Below are positions 18,970 through 27,773 of a stretch of 34,818 nucleotides of DNA, piece by piece. The position numbers were made by a program, and so were the translations under genes. The stretch spans positions 16,572-51,389 of the forward strand of contig JAPOYG010000266.1 of the NCBI GenBank assembly GCA_026706755.1, in the 5' to 3' direction. Position 1 is the stretch's first letter, and the number at the start of each line of letters is the position of its first letter. The stretch comes from Acidobacteriota bacterium. GTDB taxonomy: Bacteria > Acidobacteriota > Vicinamibacteria > Vicinamibacterales > UBA8438. Below the pieces are notes generated by a model. It did not search any database, was not told where the DNA came from, and saw nothing but the letters and a program-made list of their open reading frames with translations.

Positions 18970-19610
18970 TTCCGGCGAACCTCTATCCGGACGTGTACCC
19001 GCACCTGAACGTGGCCGACGTCGACATCGTGACCGGGGCGGCGGGGCCGGGGCGGCGCCTCGTCGTCTGGCTCCAGGGGTGTCTCAAGCGCTGCCCGGGT
19101 TGCGCCAATGGGCCGTTTCTGGCCGAACGACGCGGCGAGCCGGTCGCGTGGCCAACCCTGCTGGCGCGGCTCGACGGGCTGGACGGCGTGACCCTCAGCG
19201 GCGGCGAGCCCGTGCTGCAGGCCGCCGCCCTCGCGCCCTTTGCCGCCGCGGTGCGCCTGCGCGGGCAGACGGTAGTCTGCTACTCCGGCTACACGCTGGC
19301 CGAGTTGCGCGCGGAGCCAGGCGCCATCGCGCGCCTGCTCGCGCAGGTCGACCTCCTGATCGACGGCGAGTATCAGGGTGACTTGCCTCGTGCCGGCGCG
19401 TATCGGCCGTCGGCCAACCAGCACGTGCACCTGCTCACCGACCGCATCCCGGCCGGGGCGTGCACCGGCAACCCGGACACCGTGATCCGCATCCGCCGGG
19501 GTCGTGTCAGCCAGACGGGCACGCTGCCGGCGGCGGTCCGCGCGGCAGTGTTCGACCGCCTGGCGGCGGCCGGGATTCGCGTTCGACGCGGGGAGCGGAC
19601 GGATGCCTGA
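18966..19610 (+). CDS. Radical SAM activating-enzyme-like protein (NrdG/PflA-type 4Fe-4S)
   Basis: LVVWLQGCLKRCPGCANGPF (CxxxCxxC), VTLSGGEPVLQAAAL, VVCYSGYTLAEL, IDGEYQGDL. Confidence 0.85.
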   Translation: MIPANLYPDVYPHLNVADVDIVTGAAGPGRRLVVWLQGCLKRCPGCANGPFLAERRGEPVAWPTLLARLDGLDGVTLSGGEPVLQAAALAPFAAAVRLRGQTVVCYSGYTLAELRAEPGAIARLLAQVDLLIDGEYQGDLPRAGAYRPSANQHVHLLTDRIPAGACTGNPDTVIRIRRGRVSQTGTLPAAVRAAVFDRLAAAGIRVRRGERTDA

Positions 19611-21453
19611 ACCGCACGACAGCGACCCCTCGACGCCCAGCGCACCCTTCGCCTGGCAAAGCAACCTGCTGCACGCCCTGCGGACCCGCCGCGTCGTAGT
19701 ACTCCACGGCAACGTGCGCGATCGGTACATCCACGTGGACCGCGACCGTCACGCGGAGATCGGTCTCGACGAACTCATCGCGCGGCTCTGCCATGCGCGG
19801 TACGGTCCCGTCCGCCGCTACGACGCCTACGCGAAGGTGTCGGACCTGTCCGTGGCGGCTGGCGGCGTCGTCGACGACGACCCGGTTCCCGACTTCGGAG
19901 CGCCCGGGTTCACGAGCACGGTCGACACGACCCTGGCCCGCCTGGTCGAGGCGATGGAGCGGCCGGTGACGGGGCCTCTCGTCTGGCTCTTCGGTTGCGC
20001 GCACAACGTCTTCCCGTATCGCACGTCGTATCCCGAGAACGAGGCGACGCGCCTCGTGGTGCTCCAGCGCATCATCGAGCGCATGGCGACGGACAAGCGG
20101 CTGCTGTTCGTCTACCTCTCCGACACGCAGCTCCCGGTGGAGCTCTCGCGCCACGCGCACCAGGTCGCGTTCGTCCAACTGGATGTCCCGGACTACGACG
20201 AGCGCGTGGCGTTCTGGCGCCATCGCGGCATTGGCGGTGCGGCGGCGGACGAGCTCGCCAGGCTGACCGACCGCATGGCGCTGACGTCGATGCAGTCGCT
20301 GGCCGACACGGCCCGGACCGCGGCGGGAGACCGGGACCTGCCCGCGCTTACGCCCTTCGACTGGGAGCAGTTGATCCGCCGGCACGCCTTCGGCGAGACG
20401 CCTGACTACTACCGGCAGATCACGTCAGAGCAACTGCAGTCAGCGGACGCCTTCTTCACCGAGCAGGAGGGCATCAAGGGTCAGGATCGCGCCGTCCACA
20501 AGGCAATCCACATGCTGTGGGTGGCGCGCGGCGGCGTGAACCGTTTGCTGCGGCCGGCGCACTCCACCGCGCCGCGCGGCTTTCTCTTCCTCTGTGGTCC
20601 GACCGGCACCGGCAAGACCATGCTGGCGAAAAAGGTCGCGAAGTTCGTCTTCCGCTCCGAGGAGGCGTTCCTCCGGATCGACATGAGCGAGTACGCGGAG
20701 GCGCACAACGTGTCCCGCCTGTTCGGCTCGCCCCCCGGCTACGTCGGCTCGGAGGAAGGAGGCGTGCTGACCAACGCGCTCGCCGCCCGCGGGTTTCAGG
20801 TGGTGCTGTTCGACGAGATCGAGAAGGCCCATCCGCGGGTCTTCGACCTGTTTCTCCAGATCCTGGAGGACGGCCGGCTGACGGACGGGCGCGGCCGCAC
20901 CGTGTCGTTCGCGCACGCCCTCATCTTCTTCACGTCGAACATCGGCGCGCGGCGCGCCGAGCAGGCCCGGCTGGCCGACGCCAGAGCGGCCGGCGAGGCC
21001 GCGGTGGCGGCGCACTTCGTCTCGTGCGTGCGCGAGTACGTCGGAACCGAGATCAGCCGTCCCGAGCTGCTGAACCGGATCGGGCACGACATCGTCCCGT
21101 TCAACTTTCTCGACCGCGACGCGGCCGCGGATGCCCTGCGCTTCCACCTCGCGGCGGTCGAGACCCGGTTCAATCAGGAGTACCGCGACCGATCGTGGCG
21201 CCTGGAGATCGACTACCAGGCCGTCGTGCCGCGCTTGCTCGCCGAGTACGGCGACACGCTCCAGGAGTTCGGTGGGCGCGAGGCCGAGAATGCGCTGAAG
21301 GATGCGGTGCTGCCCGAGCTGGCGCAGCGCGTGATCCGCCTCGAGGACGAGGCGCGCGGGCGGGCGGCCGTGCTGCAGGTGACGTGCGGGCGCCGGGGTG
21401 GCGAGGATCGGGTGGTCGTGCTCCCGGGCGAGCGGAGCGGCCTCCGGCCATGA
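19603..21453 (+). CDS. AAA+ ATPase, ClpB/ClpA-type module with divergent N-terminal AAA-like region
   Basis: LCGPTGTGKTMLAKKVAKFVF, DMSEYAEAHNVSRLFGSPPGYVG, VVLFDEIEKAHPRVFDLFLQILEDGRLTDGRGRTVSF, FTSNIGA; N-term VVVLHGNVRDRYI..LVWLFGCAHNVFP lacks Walker A. Confidence 0.88.
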   Translation: MPEPHDSDPSTPSAPFAWQSNLLHALRTRRVVVLHGNVRDRYIHVDRDRHAEIGLDELIARLCHARYGPVRRYDAYAKVSDLSVAAGGVVDDDPVPDFGAPGFTSTVDTTLARLVEAMERPVTGPLVWLFGCAHNVFPYRTSYPENEATRLVVLQRIIERMATDKRLLFVYLSDTQLPVELSRHAHQVAFVQLDVPDYDERVAFWRHRGIGGAAADELARLTDRMALTSMQSLADTARTAAGDRDLPALTPFDWEQLIRRHAFGETPDYYRQITSEQLQSADAFFTEQEGIKGQDRAVHKAIHMLWVARGGVNRLLRPAHSTAPRGFLFLCGPTGTGKTMLAKKVAKFVFRSEEAFLRIDMSEYAEAHNVSRLFGSPPGYVGSEEGGVLTNALAARGFQVVLFDEIEKAHPRVFDLFLQILEDGRLTDGRGRTVSFAHALIFFTSNIGARRAEQARLADARAAGEAAVAAHFVSCVREYVGTEISRPELLNRIGHDIVPFNFLDRDAAADALRFHLAAVETRFNQEYRDRSWRLEIDYQAVVPRLLAEYGDTLQEFGGREAENALKDAVLPELAQRVIRLEDEARGRAAVLQVTCGRRGGEDRVVVLPGERSGLRP

Positions 21454-22472
21454 CGCATCGGATGCGGCGCGTGGCGCGCGGCGACCGGTCGTGGCCCATG
21501 CCGCTTGCAGTCATCTCGCAATGGGTTGCCAGGCGCACCTGGCCCAGGAGCAAGCCCCACCGGGAGTCCGGGTACGCCGACCCCGGCGACGACCCCACTA
21601 CGGCCGACTGGACGCGCCCGTGGCTGCCGCCGCAGTGCGACGGACCGCCGCCCGGGAGGGCCATCAACCAGTGGCCGCGTTCCAGGGACGCGCTGCTGAG
21701 GCGCGTGGCCGAGGCGGCCGGAGTGCCGGAAGCGCCGGCCGTCGTATCTCAGGCGGCCCGCGTCGAGGGTCCGGCCGCGGCGTGGTTCGCCTACTGCCAT
21801 CTCTTCGATCATCCTGACGGCCGGCGAGCGACGCGTGGCTACATCGTCGAGGCGGCGCACATCTGCCTGGAGGTCGAGCGCATCCGGGCGACGGCGCCGA
21901 CGGTAACCGCGAAGCCGGTGTACGACGCGCTCCTCGCCCACGACTTGCTGCTGGCCCGGCGGCTGCTCGCCGGGCTGCGGGCGGTCGTCACGTTCCGCGC
22001 CGAACTCCAGCGCGACGACGAGGGCGATGGAGCCCCGTTGCTGAGCCGCGCCCGCACGTTCCGCGTCGCTGCGGCCGAGTTCCTGAGCGGCGAGTGGGCG
22101 GAACACCTAGTGGAGATCCCCGCGCTGCGTGAAGCCCATCTCGCGTGGCGGCGCGCCGACCGGCGCTACCGCACCTCGAAGCAGCGCATCGAGGCCCGGC
22201 TGCGGGAGTGCGGGACGCTCCACGCGGCGGCGGGAGCTCGCAGTGCGCCTGCGCATCGGGACGCGCGTCGTGCGTTCGACACGCTGGGCGCGCGGTGGTG
22301 GCGGTTGGTCGACGCACTGGAGCACGGGCACGTGGATCCCGGGAGCGCGAGGCGCGGCTTTCCCGAGGTGCATCGGGTCGCCAACGCGGTCGACGCCCTG
22401 CTCGACGTCACCCGCAACGCGACGCAGTCGAGATCGGGCCAGCCGCGTGAACCCGAGGAGGGGCAGTCGTGA
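21450..22472 (+). CDS. Hypothetical helical protein
   Basis: ATGA overlap with the AAA+ gene and GTGA overlap with the next; helical, Arg/Ala-rich; no recognised motif. Confidence 0.55.
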   Translation: MTHRMRRVARGDRSWPMPLAVISQWVARRTWPRSKPHRESGYADPGDDPTTADWTRPWLPPQCDGPPPGRAINQWPRSRDALLRRVAEAAGVPEAPAVVSQAARVEGPAAAWFAYCHLFDHPDGRRATRGYIVEAAHICLEVERIRATAPTVTAKPVYDALLAHDLLLARRLLAGLRAVVTFRAELQRDDEGDGAPLLSRARTFRVAAAEFLSGEWAEHLVEIPALREAHLAWRRADRRYRTSKQRIEARLRECGTLHAAAGARSAPAHRDARRAFDTLGARWWRLVDALEHGHVDPGSARRGFPEVHRVANAVDALLDVTRNATQSRSGQPREPEEGQS

Positions 22473-23239
22473 TCCCGAAGGTGTACTCGCTCGTCATGTG
22501 TTGCGGGCTTGTCGCGGCGCTGTTCCTGGCCGTGCTGCCCGTCCTCGGACTTGACGGACAACCCCGGGCCCATCTTGCGGTGAGCATCAGCCACATGCTC
22601 GCGTTGACGGTCATCGCGTGGGTGCAGGTTGCCAACCGCCGGAGGGCGCCGGCCAACCTCGACGACGTCGGTAGGCGCCTGGCGAATACCGGCTACGTCC
22701 ACACGTTGATCGGCGTCATCGCCTCGCTAGCGCTGGTCGGACGCGTCGATCTTCTGACGGACGCCGGCCTGTCGGCCCTGGTGACGCCCATGGGTGCGGC
22801 GCTGATCACCTCCATCATCGGCTGGTGGATGGGAGGCGAGATCCAGCGCCCCTGCTGGTCGACGGCCCCGCTCGCGGCGGTCCCCGAGGTCGATCGGCAG
22901 GTGGCGCTGTTCTGCGACCGCTTGGCGACCTACAACTCGTCAATCAGCCGCGCCACTGCCGCTGCCGACAAGGTCGCCGACGCGGCCGACGCGGCCGTCC
23001 TGCACCTCACGCGGACCGCGACGCGGGCGGAGGAAGCGTCGACACGCTTGCAGACCGCGGCCGCGTCGTTCGCGGCCAACCTCAACGCCGCAGGCGAGAC
23101 GCTACAGGGGCTCGCGTCCGAACTGCAGGACGGTCAACGACAGGCGAAGCGCATCAGCGATGCTCTCGGCGCCCTGCGGGACGCGGTGGCCTCGATCGAC
23201 GCGCTGATCGCGGAGATGAACGAGAGGCGCGCGGCATGA
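22469..23239 (+). CDS. MotA/TolQ/ExbB (ZorA)-like membrane protein with coiled-coil tail
   Basis: Several TM segments; LANTGYVHTLIGVIASLALVG...LVTPMGAALITSIIGWWMGG resembles MotA/ExbB core helices; long C-terminal coiled coil. Confidence 0.62.
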   Translation: MIPKVYSLVMCCGLVAALFLAVLPVLGLDGQPRAHLAVSISHMLALTVIAWVQVANRRRAPANLDDVGRRLANTGYVHTLIGVIASLALVGRVDLLTDAGLSALVTPMGAALITSIIGWWMGGEIQRPCWSTAPLAAVPEVDRQVALFCDRLATYNSSISRATAAADKVADAADAAVLHLTRTATRAEEASTRLQTAAASFAANLNAAGETLQGLASELQDGQRQAKRISDALGALRDAVASIDALIAEMNERRAA

Positions 23240-23997
23240 CCGCCCACGGGCGCGATTCGGGCGTGCCGACCGACCCGTCGGAACGCAGGTTCGACCCCGC
23301 CGGGCACGGGCGGCGAGCGGCACAGTGGACCGGAGAGGTCTTCATCATCCTGATGACCGTCTTCTTCCTCGTCGCGGTTGCGGCCTTGATGCGTGAGGCG
23401 CGAGCACGCCCACCCGCGGCGGACATCGAGCTGGTGCGCGACCCGGAGGAGCAGCCGCCGCTCATCATCCTCGACGAAGCGAGCGGGTACAGCTTCGCCA
23501 CCGGCACCCACGACCTCTCCCCGGCCTTCCGCCGCGCACTGGACGAGAAGATCGTGCCCGCCATCGCGCACGAGGCCGACGCCTGTCGCTGCGACGTCCT
23601 GGAAGTGTTCGGTCACACCGACGGGCAGCCGTATCGCGGCGTGCCGGGCGCCCGGCGCGGATCGCTCGACACGCTCCCGGACCGCTTCGCGGCCGGCGAC
23701 CTCCGCGGTCTCACGGCCGGCTCCAATGTCGAGCTCGGCTATCTGCGCGCGGCCGCGGTGGCGGACTACCTGGCCGGCCTTGGAGCCGACGGCGGCCTGG
23801 CGCGCATCCGCTTCCTGCACTTCCACAGCACGGGCTCGATGGTCCTGCCCTCCGGGAAGCGCGCCTCGGGCCGCGACCAGCTTCCGGACGCCGCACGCCG
23901 CCGCATCGAGCTCCGCCTGTCGCGATCCACGGACCAGCACGTCGTCGAACTGCGGACCAACACGCCCCGAGTAACGCGCGCACGTCCCGACGACTAA
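23236..23997 (+). CDS. MotB/OmpA (ZorB)-like membrane-anchored protein
   Basis: Single N-terminal TM GEVFIILMTVFFLVAVAAL; EVFGHTDGQP ... SNVELGYLRAAAVADYLAGLG OmpA-C motif; ATGA overlap with the MotA-like gene. Confidence 0.75.
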   Translation: MTAHGRDSGVPTDPSERRFDPAGHGRRAAQWTGEVFIILMTVFFLVAVAALMREARARPPAADIELVRDPEEQPPLIILDEASGYSFATGTHDLSPAFRRALDEKIVPAIAHEADACRCDVLEVFGHTDGQPYRGVPGARRGSLDTLPDRFAAGDLRGLTAGSNVELGYLRAAAVADYLAGLGADGGLARIRFLHFHSTGSMVLPSGKRASGRDQLPDAARRRIELRLSRSTDQHVVELRTNTPRVTRARPDD

Positions 23998-24117
23998 TGC
24001 CGCGAAGACCGCGAACGCGACATCGGCAGTGCCGCGGATGCGGCGGGATGGGACCGGGCGCGGGCGTACCACAGGTAGCCGCCGCCTCCGCGTGAACGGC
24101 GAACCGGATCGATCGTC

Positions 24118-25800
24118 ATGCAACGAAACGACGTAAGCCGACTAATCGACCGTGCCCTGCGTGGCGCGCCCGACACGCCGATCGCGGAACGCTGCGAGTC
24201 ATTGCGCCGCGCGCGGAGCCTCGGCTCGGTCACCGCACGGCGGGTCGACGAACGGGTGATCGCGGAGCTGGACAGGCTGCGGTCGGGATTCACGGATCTG
24301 GCGGCCCTTCATGAACGGCTCCGAGCGAGCATCGATCGGACGGGCGAGCCACCGCTGCATCCCGCGATCGTCATCGGCCTCGACGAGACGCCGGCCGGCC
24401 CCCTCGCGCTGGTGCAGCACGGGCCGGCGCGGCTGGTCGTGACCCTCGACGCCGAGCTGGCGACGGAGATCGCGCCGGGTGACGCGGTCCTCCTCGGCCC
24501 GGACCGGACCACCGTCGCGCGAAGGTCGCCCTTCGCAGCGGCGCGCTGCGGCGAGACGGCCATCTTCGAGCGCGCGCTCCCCGACGGCCGCCTGGTGTTG
24601 CGGCGGCGCGACGAAGCGGTGCTCGTGGAGGCGGCCGCGTCCCTGGAGGAGGCATCGCTCGAGGCTGGCGACCTGGTGCGCTGGAGCGAGTCCGCCACGA
24701 TGGCGCTCGAGCGCGTGCCCCGGTCGACCGCCTCCCCGTTCTTCCTGGAGGACGCCCCCGCGGAGACGTTCGCCGATATCGGCGGGATGGACCACGTGAT
24801 CGAAGAGCTGCGCGCGTCGATCGGCATGCACCGGTTCGAGGCCGCCGCCGTGCAGAAGTGGCGCCTGCGGCGCAAGGGGTCGGTGCTGCTGGTCGGTCCC
24901 CCGGGCAACGGCAAGACCCTGCTGGCACGGGCGCTGGCGAACTGGCTCGGGGCGATCTCCCCCGCGCGGCGCTCACGCTTCATGAATGTCAGGCCGGGGG
25001 CGCTCAACTCGCTGTGGTACGGCCAGTCCGAAGCCAACTACCGCGAGCTGTTTCGCGTGGCGCGCGACACCGGCGCCGAGCACCGGGACGTGCCGGTCGT
25101 CATCTTCTTCGACGAGGTGGATACCGTAGGAGCGCGGCGCGGCGCGGCGCTCGCACATACGGACGACCGCGTGCAGAACGCGTTCCTCGCGGAGCTCGAC
25201 GGGCTGGCGGAGCGTGGCAACGTCCTCGTCGTGGCGGCGACGAACCGACACGACATGCTGGACCCGGCGTTGGTCCGGCCGGGTCGTCTCGGCGACCACA
25301 TCGTGACGGTGCCGAGACCCGACCAGGCCGCGGCCCGTCAGATCCTCGAGAAGCACCTGCCGGTGGACATCCCCTACGCCCGAGGAGGAGGTTGCGCGAG
25401 GGACGAGTTGATCGACCTGGCCGTCTCCCGGTTCTTCCCTCCGGACGGCGACGGGTATCTGGCGACCGTCGTGCTTCGCGACGGTCGGACGCATGACGTG
25501 GCCCCTGGCGATCTGATCAGCGGCGCCGCGATCGCCAACGTCGTGCGCCGTGCTCTCGAGCGCGCATGCCGCCGGGAGATCGCCGGCGGCGCGGTCGGTC
25601 TCTCCGCGGCAGATCTCAGCGAGGCCATCGACGGGGAGTTGCGGCAGGCTGCGGGCGCGTTGACGCCGGGCAACTGCCGGAACTACCTGATGGACGTGCC
25701 GGGGGACGTCGCGGTCCTGCGTGTGGATCGGGCCGCTCCCAAGCGGAGCGCCAGCGAGGCGACGTCGATCGTGTTGACGCCCCCGAGGGTGATGATGTGA
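24118..25800 (+). CDS. Mpa/ARC-like (proteasome-associated-type) AAA+ ATPase with N-terminal coiled coil and OB-like region
   Basis: FADIGGMDHVIEELRASI, LLVGPPGNGKTLLARALAN, PVVIFFDEVDTVGARRG, VVAATNRHDMLDPALVRPGRLGDHI; N-term helical plus beta-rich segment; GTGA overlap with the PafA-like gene. Confidence 0.82.
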   Translation: MQRNDVSRLIDRALRGAPDTPIAERCESLRRARSLGSVTARRVDERVIAELDRLRSGFTDLAALHERLRASIDRTGEPPLHPAIVIGLDETPAGPLALVQHGPARLVVTLDAELATEIAPGDAVLLGPDRTTVARRSPFAAARCGETAIFERALPDGRLVLRRRDEAVLVEAAASLEEASLEAGDLVRWSESATMALERVPRSTASPFFLEDAPAETFADIGGMDHVIEELRASIGMHRFEAAAVQKWRLRRKGSVLLVGPPGNGKTLLARALANWLGAISPARRSRFMNVRPGALNSLWYGQSEANYRELFRVARDTGAEHRDVPVVIFFDEVDTVGARRGAALAHTDDRVQNAFLAELDGLAERGNVLVVAATNRHDMLDPALVRPGRLGDHIVTVPRPDQAAARQILEKHLPVDIPYARGGGCARDELIDLAVSRFFPPDGDGYLATVVLRDGRTHDVAPGDLISGAAIANVVRRALERACRREIAGGAVGLSAADLSEAIDGELRQAAGALTPGNCRNYLMDVPGDVAVLRVDRAAPKRSASEATSIVLTPPRVMM

Positions 25801-27635
25801 CGAAACGACGCAGGCGCCGCCGACCGAGGCCGGCGCGCGCGCGGAGCCTGGGCACCCGGGGCAGGCTGGCGAGTGGTCGAGGCGCTTCCGCGCCCATCCG
25901 CCACACGCCGAAGATCGTCGGAGCGGACGTCGAGCTCGCGAGCTTCCTGCCCGGCGTCGACCGACCCGGCGGTACAGGCGGAGAGGCGTCTCGCGCCCTG
26001 TTGCGAGAGTTCGTCGGCGTGCCGGCGGCCGGCGGGGCGTGGCCTGGATTCCTCGATGCGTGGTCGGTCGCCGGCAGGGCCTCATTGTCTGCCGGGGAAG
26101 AGGGCCGGCAGTTCCTGCCTTCGAACGGCGGCAGCGTCTACATCGACCTCGATCATCTGGAGATCTGTTGCCCGGAGGTTCGAAGCGCGTTCGATCACGT
26201 CGCGGCCTGGCACGCCATGCTTCGATTGACTCGGGGAGCGCTCCACGCCGCCAACGCCCGTCGCCCGGACGGGTCGCGGATCGAGGTCCTGGTCAACACC
26301 AGCGATGGGCTCGGACATTCCTACGGGGCGCACCTGAACTTCCTGGTGACGCGCCGCGCGTGGGACCATCTCTTCACCCGCCGCCTGCAGTACCTCCTCT
26401 CGCTCGGCGCGTTCCAGGTGTCCGCGATCGTCCTGACCGGCCAGGGCAAGGTCGGCAGCGAGAACGGCCGGCCGCCGGCGCCGTTCCAAATCTCGCAGCG
26501 CGCCGACTTCGTCGAGTCGCTGGTGGGGCCACAGACGACGTTCAACCGGCCGCTCGTGAACAGCCGCGACGAGCCGTTGTGCGGCGGACGGCCCGGAGAC
26601 CTGGCGTACGCAGCCGGGTCCGCACCTGGAGGGAGCGCGGACGAGCGGCTGGCACGCCTGCACGTCATCTTCTTCGACGCCACGATGTGCCAGGTAGCCT
26701 GCGTCCTCAAGGTCGGACTGATGCAGATGCTGCTGGCGATGATTGAGGCCGAACGCATGCCCGCGCGGGTCTTGCTGGAGGATCCGCTCGACGCCCTCGC
26801 GACCTGGAGCCGCGATCCGGACCTGCGCACGACGACCCGCCTGGCCACCGGCGGGCGTACCACGGCCGTCGAGCTGCAGCGGCGATTCCTCGAGCAGGTC
26901 GCGCGGTTCGTCGAGGGCGGCGGGTGTGACGGGCTCGTCCCCGACGCGAAGCGGCTGATCGCCCTTTGGGACGACACGTTGACGAAGCTGGAGACTCGCG
27001 ACTTCGACTCGCTCGCCGCCCGGCTCGACTGGGTGCTCAAACGGTCGATGATCGAGCGGGCCCGGGCGCGCCGGCCCCGTCTGCGCTGGGACGCACCCGA
27101 GCTCAAGCAGCTCGATCACCTGTACGCCGGGCTGGAGACGAAGACCGGCCTCTACTGGGCCTGGGAACGGCAGGGCGCGGTAGAGCAGGTTGTAACGGAT
27201 GACGCAATCGAAGCCTTCACCACGTCGCCGCCGGAGGACACGCGCGCATGGACACGGGCCATGCTGCTCCGACGACTCGCGGACGGTGATCGTGTCGAGG
27301 CGGTGGACTGGGACGTCATCCGCGCGCGGTGCCGGGGTGCACTCGGCCGCCGCCGGACTCTGGACATGCAGCATCCGATGAAGCACGGGCGGGCACAGAC
27401 GAAGCCAAGCTTCGATGCGACGAACAGCACGCGCGAGCTGCTCGACCGGCTTGGCGCACGGGACGAGGCGACGACCGGCCAGTGGTTTCTGCGGCCGGGG
27501 ATGCAGCGTGGAGCCGACATGCTCCTCGCCGATCGCCGCAAGGCGGATCCTGGAGACACGACGGAGGGGACCGATGGCGCAGCACGAGCGGACCAGGGAG
27601 CCGGTGAACCCGGCGGACGAGGCTCGTCCGGATGA
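25797..27635 (+). CDS. Divergent PafA/Dop (Pup ligase/deamidase) family protein, copy 1
   Basis: KIVGADVELASF, NGGSVYIDLDHLE, VNTSDGLGHSYGAHLNFLV, RPLVNSRDEPL, LHVIFFDATMCQVACVLKVG, LDWVLKRSMIER align in order with PafA motifs ([68 protein letters not shown]). Confidence 0.8.
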   Translation: MTKRRRRRRPRPARARSLGTRGRLASGRGASAPIRHTPKIVGADVELASFLPGVDRPGGTGGEASRALLREFVGVPAAGGAWPGFLDAWSVAGRASLSAGEEGRQFLPSNGGSVYIDLDHLEICCPEVRSAFDHVAAWHAMLRLTRGALHAANARRPDGSRIEVLVNTSDGLGHSYGAHLNFLVTRRAWDHLFTRRLQYLLSLGAFQVSAIVLTGQGKVGSENGRPPAPFQISQRADFVESLVGPQTTFNRPLVNSRDEPLCGGRPGDLAYAAGSAPGGSADERLARLHVIFFDATMCQVACVLKVGLMQMLLAMIEAERMPARVLLEDPLDALATWSRDPDLRTTTRLATGGRTTAVELQRRFLEQVARFVEGGGCDGLVPDAKRLIALWDDTLTKLETRDFDSLAARLDWVLKRSMIERARARRPRLRWDAPELKQLDHLYAGLETKTGLYWAWERQGAVEQVVTDDAIEAFTTSPPEDTRAWTRAMLLRRLADGDRVEAVDWDVIRARCRGALGRRRTLDMQHPMKHGRAQTKPSFDATNSTRELLDRLGARDEATTGQWFLRPGMQRGADMLLADRRKADPGDTTEGTDGAARADQGAGEPGGRGSSG

Positions 27636-27768
27636 CGCGACTCGGCGTCGACCACGGCGGCCGGAGACGGACCAGTTGATGGCGGAGGCCGACGCGCTCA
27701 TCGACCGCGTGCTCTCCGGAGACAGCGAGGCGTTCAACGCGGCGGTGCGCCAGAAGGGCGGTCAGTAG
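27574..27768 (+). CDS. pup: Pup-like protein modifier, 64 aa, C-terminus QKGGQ
   Basis: MAQHERTREPVNPADEARPDDATRRRPRRPETDQLMAEADALIDRVLSGDSEAFNAAVRQKGGQ; strong SD acggagggga; same length and C-terminal KGGQ as M. tuberculosis Pup; single Lys at position 61; lies between two PafA/Dop-like genes. Confidence 0.93.
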   Translation: MAQHERTREPVNPADEARPDDATRRRPRRPETDQLMAEADALIDRVLSGDSEAFNAAVRQKGGQ

Positions 27769-27773
27769 GAGCC

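Noticed and set aside
22469-23997. A complete Zorya defence system
   Set aside because: Only ZorA/ZorB-like architecture is seen; no recognisable ZorC or ZorD/ZorE gene adjacent, so not called Zorya.
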